This document shows, piece after piece, positions 1-9,599 of a DNA stretch of 64,000 nucleotides. This DNA comes from Planctomycetota bacterium (GTDB lineage: Bacteria > Planctomycetota > Phycisphaerae > Sedimentisphaerales > Anaerobacaceae). The notes beneath the pieces were generated by a model, which saw only the letters and a program-made list of their open reading frames with translations, ran no database searches and had not been told where the DNA came from. The stretch covers positions 248,001 through 312,000 of the forward strand of contig VRUL01000001.1 in NCBI GenBank assembly GCA_019456145.1, given 5' to 3'. Within the stretch, counting starts at the first letter, position 1. Each line of letters begins with the position of its first letter. A program made the position numbers and the translations under genes.

Positions 1-38
1 ATTATTGATCATTTATTCACAAATACTTACAAAACTCC

Positions 39-88
39 AAGGCGGACTGAAAATCCGTGTCTCGGCGGTTAAAGTCCGCCCCTGCCCA
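39..88 (+). tRNA. 3' fragment of a tRNA-Phe gene (remnant)
   Basis: From about position 40 the sequence forms an anticodon arm (GCGGA, loop CTGAAAA, TCCGT) with anticodon GAA for Phe. A T arm follows (GGCGG, loop TTAAAGT, CCGCC) and then a 3' acceptor-like strand CCTGCCCAC. The 38 bases upstream do not form an acceptor 5' strand or D arm, so only the 3' half is present. The T loop has A where C56 is expected, which suggests decay. A 3' tRNA fragment of this kind is what integrases leave at one end of an integrated element. That reading is inference. Confidence 0.6.
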
Positions 89-537
89 CTTTTATATCTT
101 CTTTCTCTCTATAATTTATATAAATCTCAACTTCTAAAATTCTCCTGTTTTCCCTTTCAAAATGGCTCAATGCGTCCAGAATGCGTCCACTTTGATTCAC
201 TACTCAGTCAGAGGTGAATAGCATGTGAGTTGGGATTTGGAAAGATTTGGGTCGTTGAACGAAGAACTGTTTCCAAACTCGTCAGTCGCGACGAAGTCTC
301 TGGCCATCGGATTATCGTATCAAGAATGTTTTTTATAGGAACTGTTCACCGGGTTCCAGCTGCAAAAATTGGTTTTTAGAGCATATCTATTTCGGATTCT
401 ACGTGATTTTTCTGAATACGAAATCACTTGTTTCTGACCCCTTAATATCTGCCGATACTTTGATTGTGCAGGAAGTATGTAAAAGGTAGACCAAAGGGCT
501 AAATTGCAGGCATAAAACTCGAACAAGGGAAGATGAA
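89..537. other. Intergenic region upstream of the HAMP sensor gene, containing repeat copy A
   Basis: No convincing gene is seen. Roughly 171-290 resembles segments at 5222-5412 and 7624-7805. Shared pieces include AATGCGTCCACTTTG, TTCACTACTCAGTC, GTGAGTTG and a tail like TTTGGAAAGATTTGGG. The remainder is AT-rich and probably holds the promoter of the gene at 538, but no box stands out. Confidence 0.4.
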
Positions 538-1569
538 ATGAAAATAAGTCAAAAGTTGACTTTTGGATTCTTGGCGATTGTGTCATTGGTTGCAGTGGTA
601 GGGTCTATTTGTTTATACCAACTGCATGAAATTGCTGAGCCCCTGGAGCAGGATATACCTGAAACCATAAGGACAATAAGTGAATCATCATACCTGGATG
701 GATTAGCTCAGTTCATACGTTATTATGACGAGGTGTTGACTCAATCTGCCAGGAACTACGCTTTTACACAGGATAAAAAATGGGAACAACGTTATAGGGA
801 TGTTGAGCCGAAATTGGGCAGAATAATAAAGAAGGCCATTGAGGGGGGAGATGAAAAGGACAAGGAATATTTCTCAAGTGTTGATAAGGCAAATCTTGCT
901 CTTGTGGACATGGAATACGAAGCCATTGAGCTTGTTAATAACCGACAAACAGAAAAAGCAGTTAAAATATTGGAAGACAATGAATATTGGAATCAAAAGA
1001 AGGTTTATGAACAAGGTCTTCGAGACTATGTTCAGAGGAAAGGTGTTCGATACGATGAGGCGCTCGCGACCTCTACAGAAGAAGTGGAATTAGTAAACAA
1101 CCATACTCGAAATCTAATTAAAACGAGCACACGTTTAGTTTTTGTCTTTGTTGCTGTTGCTTTGATACTATCAATAGGGATAGGTTACCTCATTTTCCAT
1201 TCCATCTCAAATCCCATCGCAAAATTAAAAGCTGCCATAGCCCAAATAGGAGCAGGTGATTTGGACACTCGGATAGAGGTTAACTCAAATGATGAGATTG
1301 GTGACCTGGCCAGCTCTTTCAATAAGATGGCTCGTGATTTAAAAAGTACCACTGCATCGATTGAAAAGCTTAAGCAGGCTGAAGAAAAGTCGCATAAAAC
1401 GTTGAAAGAGTTAGAGCGATTTAACAACCTGGCAGTGGGTCGAGAATTGCGGATGATTGGGTTGAAAAAAGAGGTTGACGGTCTCCTGTGCGAGTTTGGC
1501 AGGGAAGAAAAATACAAAAGCGATTATCAGAAGATAGAAAGTAAATCTTTAAGTGGAAATACTGATTAA
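538..1569 (+). CDS. Membrane sensor protein with HAMP domain, no output domain
   Basis: A 343-residue inner-membrane protein. The first transmembrane segment is at about 7-27, then a mostly helical extracytoplasmic domain at 28-197, a second membrane segment at 199-221, a HAMP domain at about 222-271 and a coiled coil to about 318. It then simply ends. No kinase, cyclase or methyl-accepting region follows, so it cannot signal by itself. The next gene, a hybrid kinase, starts 3 nt after the stop, so the two are co-transcribed and probably act together. The segment at 296-314 (FNNLAVGRELRMIGLKKEV) resembles the linker that commonly precedes a HisKA domain, so this may be a kinase that lost its C-terminus. 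Start ATG is preceded by AAGGGAAG. Confidence 0.85.
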   Translation: MKISQKLTFGFLAIVSLVAVVGSICLYQLHEIAEPLEQDIPETIRTISESSYLDGLAQFIRYYDEVLTQSARNYAFTQDKKWEQRYRDVEPKLGRIIKKAIEGGDEKDKEYFSSVDKANLALVDMEYEAIELVNNRQTEKAVKILEDNEYWNQKKVYEQGLRDYVQRKGVRYDEALATSTEEVELVNNHTRNLIKTSTRLVFVFVAVALILSIGIGYLIFHSISNPIAKLKAAIAQIGAGDLDTRIEVNSNDEIGDLASSFNKMARDLKSTTASIEKLKQAEEKSHKTLKELERFNNLAVGRELRMIGLKKEVDGLLCEFGREEKYKSDYQKIESKSLSGNTD

Positions 1570-1572
1570 GAA

Positions 1573-4500
1573 ATGGGCACAAAGCAACGACATAAGAGAA
1601 CTTGGATTTCGACTGTAATGATAGCTGTTTTTGCAGTTCTTGTCGTAGGAATTGTCGGTGTGATATTCTTGCTGACCGGCGCTCAGAGGCAGGATGCCAG
1701 GATAATAAATTTAGCCGGCCGCCAGCGAATGCTGACGCAGAAATTAGCAAAAGCTATCTTAGGTTACGCAACAGAACTCAACGAAAAAAACAAAGCACAT
1801 AATATAGTGGATCTGATAATACATACCAGAGGACACTTGGCAGAGTCTATTGCAAAAGCAAAGCAGGAAGGTGTATTTGAGGTGACGTCGGAAACACTTG
1901 GTTTTTTACCTGCTGCAGCTGTCAGTAGGATAGCAGAAAAATTTTCTGTGAATAAAGAAATTACGCTTCGTCAGGTAAGCAATAAGTATCGCAATCCGGC
2001 AAACAAGCCGGATGCTTATGAGGCCAGGATTTTGATTCGGATGGAGGGCAATCCCACACATTGGCAGGATAAAGATTGGACCGAGAAAGTTATCGAAAAT
2101 GATAAAGCCACGATGCGGTATATCAAACCTTTGTTTGTGTCCCAGGCTTGTTTAGGTTGTCACAGTGACCCGGAAAAGGTGCCTGCGTTTATTCGCAAAA
2201 AATATCCGGATGATCTTGCCACGGGATATAGGGTAGGAGATGTTTGTGGTGCTATATCCGTCTCGTGGCCAACGCGCATTATGAGTATTGAAGAGTTTAG
2301 GTCGGATGTGTTGGCAACAGAAATGGCGTTTGACGAAATGCTTACGGCATTATTAGATGGTGGTAGCGTTACTGTTGGTCAACATACAATGGTATTACCG
2401 AAGTGCAAATACAGCGACATTCGCGCCCAACTGTCTAAAATTGGCCGGATGTGGCAGGAATTCAAGACTAATATCGAGATAATTGTAAACACTCGGGACA
2501 ATATCGATAAGAAATTTACCTCAGCCGTGAGTTATGTTTTATCGGAAAATCAGGATTTACTAAGTGAAATGAATGAGGCCGTAAAACTATTCGAAGTCAA
2601 AGCGCAGAACCGCATCGGATTACTAAAAAGTATCCTTTATGTTTTGATCGTTGTGGCTATTGTGGTTTTTTTTGCAGCAGGTGGTTGGTATGATAAAATT
2701 CAGAAAGAAAAATCAAAGTTGACAACCGAGGCACAATCGGCAGAGAAACTGAGATCATTAAATGAGCGGCTGGAAAAGGAGACATCTGTCCTCAGGAAGA
2801 CTGAAAGCCGGCTCCAAAAGAAAATGGCTGAAGAAGAACTGAGCAGACAGGCGGCGATGAACATGATGGCAGATTCCGAATGCGCCAGAAAAGAGGCAGA
2901 GCAGCTTAACCAACAATTGATGGAAGCCACCGCAAGAGCTAATGACTTGGCTGCCCAGGCAGAGTGGGCAAATGCAGCCAAGGGTCAATTCCTGGCAACG
3001 ATGAGTCATGAGATACGAACGCCGATGAATGCTGTTGTGGGTTTCAGCGACCTTTTGGCTGATGAAGAACTTACAGACCAGCAGAGATATTATATTAAAA
3101 TAATTTGTAACAGCAGTAAACACCTGCTCAAGGTCATAGATAACATTCTGGACTTCTCCAGGATTGAGGCCGAGAAACTGGATATTGAAATGGACCAGTG
3201 CTCTCTTAGGGACCTGTTGGATGCGATTGAATCTATGATGCGTCCTTTGGTAGCTGAAAAAGACCTGAAATTTGAGGTTCGAGAAGACAAAGGCCTGCCC
3301 GCTAACATCTACACTGACCGTGCTCGTTTGCAGCAATGTTTAATCAACCTTGTAAATAATGCCATTAAATTCACTGAAAAAGGTCATGTGTATATAAATG
3401 TTTCTTTGGAAGACAAAGAAAATCAATCGTATATCCGCTTTGATGTTGAAGACACGGGTATTGGTATCTCTCCCGGAAAGCAGAAAAAGGTATTCGAAGT
3501 ATTCACTCAGGCAGATGAAGGCACTTCTCGCAAGTATGGTGGAACAGGGTTGGGATTGACTATCACCAAAAAGTTGGCAGAACTCCTTGGCGGAGAGTTA
3601 ACATTAGCCAGTGAAGTTGGAAAAGGTTCGGTGTTATCACTTGTAATACCGGCTGGTCTTGATGTAACTAAGCAGTCTTTCCTGGATAGAAACAACATCG
3701 CCAGTCACACAAATACCGCTAAGGAGCAAGTGGAACAACACGAATTTTCCGGCCATGTACTTGTTGCTGAGGATGTAGAAACTAATCAAATGCTGGCAAG
3801 GATACTATTGAACAGGATTGGTTTGGAGGTGACAATCGCAACAGACGGAGTTGAAACCGTACAAAAGGCCCTAACACAGGAATATGACCTGATATTTATG
3901 GATATTCAGATGCCTAATATGGATGGTTATGAGGCTACAAAAGCACTTAGGAAAAAAGGAGTCAAAACGCCGATAATCGCACTGACCGCTTCCGTAAAGA
4001 GTGGAGATGAAAAAAAATGTCTCGATGCTGGCTGCGATGACTATTTAACAAAGCCAATCGAACGTAAGCAGCTGCTGGAAAAAATTCGTAAATTCTTACC
4101 TGCGCAGAACAGCCCTCCGGGTGAGAAAATCAACTCAGTCAAATCGCAGGCTGATGAGTCTTCAAAGCTTCACTACGACAGAACTTGCAATGAATCCGGC
4201 TCTGAGGAAAAGGCCCATACCAATGTCACTGAAGAAATTATCAACTGGAGTCAGCTTATTGACAGACTGGGGGATGAAGAATTGGTCAGGGAAATTATGC
4301 CCGTATTCCTGAAAGACAACAAAGAACGGTTCGATAAGCTTTCTGAGGCTGTAAACTCTGGAGACAGCAAGGATATCAAATTCTATGCTCATGCGATAAA
4401 GGGAGCAGGTAGAAATATCGGAGCAAAAAGACTATCGGATATAGCTTGTCAGCTGGAATGTGCAGCCAGAGAAAATGATTTAGACGCGGCGACTTCGACG

Positions 4501-4602
4501 TTTGATGAATTGAAAAAGGAATTTGAGAAAGTGATGTCGTTCCTGTCACAGCCTGACTGGATCGAGAAAACAAAGCAAATAATGTTAGTAAAGAGTCAGT
4601 AG
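1573..4602 (+). CDS. Haem-binding hybrid sensor histidine kinase (PilJ/DUF3365-HisKA-HATPase-REC-Hpt)
   Basis: A 1009-residue membrane phosphorelay kinase. Membrane segment at about 11-35. A PilJ/NarX-type helix follows with the motif [15 protein letters not shown] near residue 45. A DUF3365 (Tll0287-like) sensor region carries a c-type haem motif, CLGCH, at 193-197. A second membrane segment is at about 352-371, followed by a coiled coil. The HisKA phospho-acceptor is His479 ([10 protein letters not shown]). A HATPase region follows, then REC with acidic pair E733/D734, phospho-acceptor D777 and Lys827, and a C-terminal Hpt with His940 ([10 protein letters not shown]). All phosphotransfer residues are present. 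The haem site suggests a redox or small-gas signal, which is known for related domains but only inferred here. The upstream HAMP protein is its likely partner. Confidence 0.92.
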   Translation: MGTKQRHKRTWISTVMIAVFAVLVVGIVGVIFLLTGAQRQDARIINLAGRQRMLTQKLAKAILGYATELNEKNKAHNIVDLIIHTRGHLAESIAKAKQEGVFEVTSETLGFLPAAAVSRIAEKFSVNKEITLRQVSNKYRNPANKPDAYEARILIRMEGNPTHWQDKDWTEKVIENDKATMRYIKPLFVSQACLGCHSDPEKVPAFIRKKYPDDLATGYRVGDVCGAISVSWPTRIMSIEEFRSDVLATEMAFDEMLTALLDGGSVTVGQHTMVLPKCKYSDIRAQLSKIGRMWQEFKTNIEIIVNTRDNIDKKFTSAVSYVLSENQDLLSEMNEAVKLFEVKAQNRIGLLKSILYVLIVVAIVVFFAAGGWYDKIQKEKSKLTTEAQSAEKLRSLNERLEKETSVLRKTESRLQKKMAEEELSRQAAMNMMADSECARKEAEQLNQQLMEATARANDLAAQAEWANAAKGQFLATMSHEIRTPMNAVVGFSDLLADEELTDQQRYYIKIICNSSKHLLKVIDNILDFSRIEAEKLDIEMDQCSLRDLLDAIESMMRPLVAEKDLKFEVREDKGLPANIYTDRARLQQCLINLVNNAIKFTEKGHVYINVSLEDKENQSYIRFDVEDTGIGISPGKQKKVFEVFTQADEGTSRKYGGTGLGLTITKKLAELLGGELTLASEVGKGSVLSLVIPAGLDVTKQSFLDRNNIASHTNTAKEQVEQHEFSGHVLVAEDVETNQMLARILLNRIGLEVTIATDGVETVQKALTQEYDLIFMDIQMPNMDGYEATKALRKKGVKTPIIALTASVKSGDEKKCLDAGCDDYLTKPIERKQLLEKIRKFLPAQNSPPGEKINSVKSQADESSKLHYDRTCNESGSEEKAHTNVTEEIINWSQLIDRLGDEELVREIMPVFLKDNKERFDKLSEAVNSGDSKDIKFYAHAIKGAGRNIGAKRLSDIACQLECAARENDLDAATSTFDELKKEFEKVMSFLSQPDWIEKTKQIMLVKSQ

Positions 4603-4715
4603 AATTATAGGTTTCTGCGCTTGCCAGATTTTTCAGTTGGCAGCTAAAAGGTGATTGGTGAATTGACTCGGTGGGAATATCCGGGCTTCGTCAGACATAG
4701 ATTGGGGGATAACAC

Positions 4716-5153
4716 ATGTTCAGTTCGATTCCAATAATGCTTATCGAAGATGACTGCATCGATGCAATATCAGTTAAACGTGTACTGAAGGATTTGGAAG
4801 TCACAAATCCTCTTGTTCATTCAACCAATTGCAGGGAAGCATTAGAATATCTAAGAGACCCCAACAACGAGAAACCGTGCTTTATCCTTACAGATTTGAA
4901 TACAGCGGAAATGGGTGCGTTAGAATTTCTCAGGGTTATACAGGAAGATGATGTTCTCAGTCAGATTCCTGTTATTATATTATCAGGCTCTGTTTCCCAG
5001 GAAGAGGTGATTGGTAGTTTCAAACTCGGCGTATCCGGTTATATGGTTAAACCCGACGGTTATAAAGACCTGGTAGAAACGATCAGAACAATCCATACAT
5101 ACTGGACTCTAAGCAAATCACCTATCGGGAATTTAGCATCTTCATCGGCTTGA
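4716..5153 (+). CDS. Single-domain response regulator (Rcp1-like receiver)
   Basis: A 145-residue stand-alone receiver, with no DNA-binding or enzymatic output. Acidic residues E11/D12/D13, predicted phospho-acceptor D60 (FILTD), a Ser at the Thr/Ser switch position (ILSGS) and K112 (MVKPDGY) are all present. The usual Asp-Leu-Asn-Met-Pro after the phospho-site reads DLNTAEMGA, so the MP is lost. It lies 113 nt downstream of the haem-binding hybrid kinase on the same strand and could shuttle phosphate from that kinase's Hpt to another target. The family (phytochrome-partner Rcp1 type) is typically a phosphate relay or sink. Confidence 0.85.
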   Translation: MFSSIPIMLIEDDCIDAISVKRVLKDLEVTNPLVHSTNCREALEYLRDPNNEKPCFILTDLNTAEMGALEFLRVIQEDDVLSQIPVIILSGSVSQEEVIGSFKLGVSGYMVKPDGYKDLVETIRTIHTYWTLSKSPIGNLASSSA

Positions 5154-5221
5154 TCAACAGCGCAAGAGCTTGAAACGATGTCTATTACCACACTACTCCC
5201 CCATCAATCCCTCCAGCCCCT

Positions 5222-5412
5222 AATGCGTCCACTTTGTTTCACCAGTGAGTCATATGTGAGTGACTTGTGAGTTGATTTTTGGAAGAATTTAAAGAATTCT
5301 AAAATTCTTGAGAGGGAGAATGGACTGGGAGAACATGTGTGTGGGATTTGGGGAAAGGTTGGCCGAATCTTTTGTTCTTGTAGGGAGGGGGAAATCTTGG
5401 TATTCTATTGCA
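5222..5412. repeat. Intergenic repeat, copy B
   Basis: This segment resembles 7624-7805. Both contain TGGACTGGGAGAACATGTG within a longer GA-rich block and end with TGGTATTCTAT. Its 5' part (AATGCGTCCACTTTG, then TTCACC, GTGAGTTG, TTTTTGGAAGA) resembles 171-290. It lies 88 nt before the PAS kinase gene. The flanking 5154-5221 and 5413-5499 hold no gene that I can support. Confidence 0.6.
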
Positions 5413-5499
5413 TTAGCGTGCTACTCACACCTGAGGATACATTTTTGCCAGAGCTTAGATAGGCATAGCCGGGCCAGTTAAATCCAGGAGATAGGTTTA

Positions 5500-7557
5500 A
5501 TGGAAGATTCTGAAGAAACCCAACAAAAACTCAGGGGGGAAGTAGAAGACCTCCGCCGGATGGTCGGGAGTCTCAGGGAGCAGTTGGACAAGGAAATCGC
5601 AGGCCGTGATAATCTGGGTTGGGCCTCTCCCAACTCGGGAGAGCGTTATCGTATTCTTGTCGAAAGAAATCCTCATGGAATCCAGGAAATAGATGTTTGT
5701 GGGACCATAATCTATGCCAATAAGGCTCACCACCAGATGTACGGTTATCAGGACGGGGATCTCATAGGACGGTCAATTACAGATTTCTTAGCCCTTGACT
5801 CACAGCCTGATGAGTTGTCGGATTACCTGAAAGTCTTGGTAGAAGATCAGCTCCCACCCACCATGTATTATCAGAAAATATTGACCGCACATGGAGAAGA
5901 AAGAGATATTGAAGTAGCCTGGAATTATCTGCGAGATACGAAGGGATGTGTTACAGGATTTATATCGGTTCTGACCGACATCACTGACCGCGAAAGGTCA
6001 AAACGAGAATTACATGGCACCAAGGAGAGACTCGAAACCATATTGTCCTTATCTCCTGCTGGAATCTACATGACAGATGCTGATGGAAAGTGCATCTTTG
6101 TAAACCGTTCATGGTGTGAAATGACAGGGCTGCCGGAAAAAGACGTTCTGGGTGACGGGTGGGCTAAGGCTTTGCACCCGGATGACCGTGATCGGGTCTT
6201 TTCTGATTGGCATGAAAATATCAAATCAGGTGGAGTTTGGGAGAATGAGTATAGATACATAACATCTGACGACAAGGTTATATGGGTGTATGGCAGGGCA
6301 ACGAGCATTATAGATGAGGCAGGTAATATCAAAGGCTATGTGGGTGCTACGATAGACATTACCGACCGTAAGCAAGCCGAGGAGCAACTTACAGAAGCCA
6401 AGAAACAGGCGGAGGCAGCAACCATAGCCAAGAGTCAGTTTCTTGCCAATATGAGCCATGAGATACGCACACCAATGAGTGTAATTATGGGTCTTACTGA
6501 TCTTCTGTGCATGGACGAATTAACTGATGCACAGAAGTCGCAGATTGGGCTTATTCAGGAAGCTGGTAGGTCACTGCTGCAAATAACTGAGGACATACTG
6601 GATGTTTCCAGGATAGAGGCGGACAAACTTGAACTTAATCTGGCGAAGCATTCCCTGAAAAGACTACTCGATTCCGTGGAATCCATGATGCGGCCCCTTA
6701 CCGAGAACAAAGACTTACAGCTTACAGTCATTTGCAGTAACACATTACCATCAAGGATTTACACCGATTATGACCGTGTTCACCAGTGCTTACTGAATAT
6801 TGTCATGAATGCTGTCAAATTCACCGAGAAGGGGCATGTCCGCCTAAAGGTTGCGTTGGAGGACAAGAAGGAACACGCTCTTATCCGTTTTGATGTTGAA
6901 GATACTGGTGTTGGCATTCCGCCGGATAAGCTGGAGAGTATTTTCGAAACATTTACACAGATTGACGTGGGCAAAACTCGTAAATATAGTGGCACTGGTC
7001 TTGGCTTGGCAATAACAAAGAAACTGGCAGAATTTCTTGGAGGATCTCTTACTGTAACAAGCGAAATTGGTGAAGGGTCAGTTTTTTCTCTGGTGATTCC
7101 GGCAGGCCTTGATTCTTTGGATAAGCAGGAGCCTGGAGATGAATTAGTCTCTGAATCAAAGATTTGGGAGTTCCCTCGATTCTCTGGCAAAGTTCTGGTT
7201 GCTGAAGATTACTGGGGTCTCCGGAAAACGTTCAGGAAACTGCTTGAACGTCTTGGGCTTGAGGTAGCTGTGGCAGAAAATGGGAAAGAGGCAGTGGAGA
7301 TTGTCCTTCAGCAGTCCTTTGACCTGATATTCATGGATATGCAAATGCCTGTTTTGAACGGCTATACGGCTATAAAAGAGTTGCGGGGAAAAGGAATAAC
7401 AACGCCGATAGTCGCCCTTACCGCCTATGTCATGGAGACTGATAGAAAAGAATGCCTTGAGGCTGGAAGTGACGATTACCTGTCAAAACCTATTGATCAG
7501 GAAGAACTGAAAAGAATTCTGAACAAGTATGTTCCTGTTGAGAATGATTCTGCTTGA
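5500..7557 (+). CDS. PAS-PAS hybrid sensor histidine kinase with C-terminal receiver
   Basis: A 685-residue soluble kinase with no membrane segment. A short coiled coil at about 1-35 is followed by two PAS/PAC units (about 48-165 and 175-290; the second contains the ITDRKQAEE linker). HisKA carries phospho-acceptor His320 ([10 protein letters not shown]). A HATPase region follows with the DTGVGI and GTGLGLAITKK boxes. The REC domain has phospho-acceptor D613 (LIFMDMQMP) and the KPID lysine region. Unlike the kinase at 1573 it has no Hpt, so it needs a separate phosphotransfer partner for onward relay. The signal is unknown; PAS domains often bind haem, flavin or small ligands. It sits between two copies of the local intergenic repeat. 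Confidence 0.92.
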   Translation: MEDSEETQQKLRGEVEDLRRMVGSLREQLDKEIAGRDNLGWASPNSGERYRILVERNPHGIQEIDVCGTIIYANKAHHQMYGYQDGDLIGRSITDFLALDSQPDELSDYLKVLVEDQLPPTMYYQKILTAHGEERDIEVAWNYLRDTKGCVTGFISVLTDITDRERSKRELHGTKERLETILSLSPAGIYMTDADGKCIFVNRSWCEMTGLPEKDVLGDGWAKALHPDDRDRVFSDWHENIKSGGVWENEYRYITSDDKVIWVYGRATSIIDEAGNIKGYVGATIDITDRKQAEEQLTEAKKQAEAATIAKSQFLANMSHEIRTPMSVIMGLTDLLCMDELTDAQKSQIGLIQEAGRSLLQITEDILDVSRIEADKLELNLAKHSLKRLLDSVESMMRPLTENKDLQLTVICSNTLPSRIYTDYDRVHQCLLNIVMNAVKFTEKGHVRLKVALEDKKEHALIRFDVEDTGVGIPPDKLESIFETFTQIDVGKTRKYSGTGLGLAITKKLAEFLGGSLTVTSEIGEGSVFSLVIPAGLDSLDKQEPGDELVSESKIWEFPRFSGKVLVAEDYWGLRKTFRKLLERLGLEVAVAENGKEAVEIVLQQSFDLIFMDMQMPVLNGYTAIKELRGKGITTPIVALTAYVMETDRKECLEAGSDDYLSKPIDQEELKRILNKYVPVENDSA

Positions 7558-7623
7558 AGGGAACCTCTTGTCATCAATATCTATTTCTCCCCAGCTTCAT
7601 TGTGAATTTGCCGGTAGTTTTCC

Positions 7624-7805
7624 CTACTTAATCCACACCTATTCACTACTCAGTCGTATGGCAGCCCTACCACAGTCATATTTTGGAAGAGTTTGAAGAA
7701 TTTTGAGAGGGAGGGATGGACTGGGAGAACATGTGTGTGGATTGGTGGAAAGGTTGGTTGAATCCGTTGTTCTTGCCTTAAGGAGAAAAAGGTGGTATTC
7801 TATGG
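7624..7805. repeat. Intergenic repeat, copy C
   Basis: It matches copy B over a GA-rich core (TTTTGAGAGGGAGG, TGGACTGGGAGAACATGTG, GGAAAGGTTGG, TGTTCTTG, TGGTATTCTATG). It also shares TTCACTACTCAGTC with copy A near position 190. It is 131 nt upstream of the polyferredoxin gene. Three related copies stand ahead of three genes of the signalling block. No open frame or terminal inverted repeat is evident. Confidence 0.6.
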
Positions 7806-7935
7806 GAAGATCTGAAGTATGTATACTTTTAGAATATTGAGATGTTTAGTGTATCTCTCAAAAAGGTTTTGACCATGAGTTTTTGGCAAGCATCGCATCC
7901 GACAGCCCAAAGTCGGTTCTGACCGGAGATCAGAT

Positions 7936-9309
7936 ATGAATCTATTCAAGATAAGTTGGCTCAAGAGAATAGCTCAATCAAAGTGGTTCCCTCTGTTGCC
8001 GCAGGTTGCTATGTTGGCTGTCTTTTGCCTTCTGATTTGGGGAGGTCTGGGCGTAAGCACAAAGGATAATGCTTTTGCTAAGATTCTGCGTAACACCAAT
8101 CTTGCGAACCTTATCGTCTGGTCTTACTGGTGGCCATTGATTATCATCACCACTATCGTCATAGGGCGAATGTGGTGTACTGTGTGCCCGATGGAACTGC
8201 TCACGGCAATCGCATCCAGAATTGGACTGAAGCGGCAAGCACCCTCATGGTTTCGTAGCGGGTGGATCATCACCTCTTTCTATGTTCTGATCGTACTGGT
8301 AGGACTTCACACGATAGCTATTCATCGCCAACCCCATCGGATGAGTCTCTATTTGCTGCTGCTACTTGTGACATCAATCATTGTATCGTTTATCTTTGAG
8401 AAAAGAGCTTTCTGTTCATACGTTTGCCCGGTAGGACATCTGTTGGGGCTGTATTCACTGCTGTCTCCATTTGAATGGCGTGCTGATGATTTGGGTATGT
8501 GCCAGGCTTGTAAGACCAAGGATTGCATCGCCAAAAAGAACCACTATCGCATGGTCGGTAGGTCCTGTACAAGCAACCTTTATCCTGCCAACATCAAGGA
8601 CAACCGGGATTGCCTGCTTTGTACACAGTGTCTCAAGGCATGTCCGTACAAGAACTTGCGATTCTCGCTGCGAAAGCCTGGCATGGATCTCTATAGACAT
8701 GTAGAGTTTACTCCAGCCCAAATGGCTTTCCTGTTTGTGGTAGCGGGTTTTGTCAGCTATGAGATTCTCTCCGAGTGGTCTTCATCCAAAGCGGTTTTGA
8801 CTTGGGTGCCGGTTAAGCTGGGAGAAATCCTTGGGATGCATGGGGCGATAGGTTCATTTATGTCGGCCTCCGTGATGTTTGTTCTCTACCCTGCTGTTTT
8901 TCTACTGGGGCTTTATTTGTTGAGCCTACTGCTCTGCAAGACTTCCTTTCGGCAAATGAGCATGCGGTTGTCTGTGTTGCTGATCCCGACCATGGCTGCT
9001 GCCCATGTGTTAAAGGCCCTATTGAAGATGGTCTCACGTATTCCCTATTGGCAATACGTCTTTTCAGATCCTCGTGGAATCTCAACGGCCACGAAACTTA
9101 CAAACATGAATCTGTCGACTCCGAAAGCTCTGTACCTGGTTCATAGCTACATTTCTATCTTCTTGATATTGTCTGCCTTTGTAACCATGGGGCTTCTTCT
9201 GCGAAAGTCTATGTTGTTCCGATCGTACAATAGAAAAGGAAAGGTGGTGCTGTTCTGTGGAGCGATGGCCTACTGGGGGGTTTTTGCTGTCACGATCTTT
9301 CTATGGTGA
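7936..9309 (+). CDS. Membrane-bound 4Fe-4S polyferredoxin (NapH/NosR/CcoG-like)
   Basis: A 457-residue integral membrane iron-sulfur protein. Membrane helices near 20-40 and 60-78 lead to a CxxCP motif at 81-84 (CTVCP). Further helices at 112-130 and 137-155 are followed by CxxxCP at C160/C164. A cytoplasmic ferredoxin region follows, with C189, C192, C197 and C211 and a standard cluster C226-x2-C229-x2-C232-x3-C236-Pro. The C-terminal half adds about four more helices, near 260-280, 300-330, 340-370 and 395-450. This arrangement is shared by NapH, NosR C-termini and CcoG-type proteins that pass electrons across or along the membrane. The electron acceptor cannot be named from the sequence. 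It starts at ATG after GGAG. Neighbouring redox-type sensors suggest a shared theme, by inference. Confidence 0.85.
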   Translation: MNLFKISWLKRIAQSKWFPLLPQVAMLAVFCLLIWGGLGVSTKDNAFAKILRNTNLANLIVWSYWWPLIIITTIVIGRMWCTVCPMELLTAIASRIGLKRQAPSWFRSGWIITSFYVLIVLVGLHTIAIHRQPHRMSLYLLLLLVTSIIVSFIFEKRAFCSYVCPVGHLLGLYSLLSPFEWRADDLGMCQACKTKDCIAKKNHYRMVGRSCTSNLYPANIKDNRDCLLCTQCLKACPYKNLRFSLRKPGMDLYRHVEFTPAQMAFLFVVAGFVSYEILSEWSSSKAVLTWVPVKLGEILGMHGAIGSFMSASVMFVLYPAVFLLGLYLLSLLLCKTSFRQMSMRLSVLLIPTMAAAHVLKALLKMVSRIPYWQYVFSDPRGISTATKLTNMNLSTPKALYLVHSYISIFLILSAFVTMGLLLRKSMLFRSYNRKGKVVLFCGAMAYWGVFAVTIFLW

Positions 9310-9599
9310 TTCTAAAGGGTTAGGTTTTTCAGCATAGTCATTGAGATTAGTCCGCTGATCACAAAAAGGCCATTCCCTCCTGCTGCTATGATTGTGGTTT
9401 CCGGTGCCAAGTAGCGGTAGCTCTGTCAGCCGTGTAATCATAAAATTATAAGTCTTGAGTTTTTTTCAGTGTAAAACATCATCCGAGTGTTATCAGAGTA
9501 TTTCACATGTTTTCCCTATGTCTTGATTAAGGCAGAGAGCACCGGAGCTTTGCCGCCCGGATGTTGAACAGTAAGTTACGTTTGCCTTTCCGCAGGATT
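9310..9599. other. Convergent intergenic region
   Basis: This lies between the polyferredoxin and CotH genes, which face each other. On the minus strand a short open stretch ending near 9314 reads as a hydrophobic tail (APETTIIAAGGNGLFVISGL and a few residues more). It has no start and is too short to call. No clear bidirectional terminator with a T-run was found. Confidence 0.3.

Noticed and set aside
5-217. A 70-codon open frame at the left edge
   Set aside because: It overlaps the tRNA-Phe fragment and has no ribosome site or recognisable motif.
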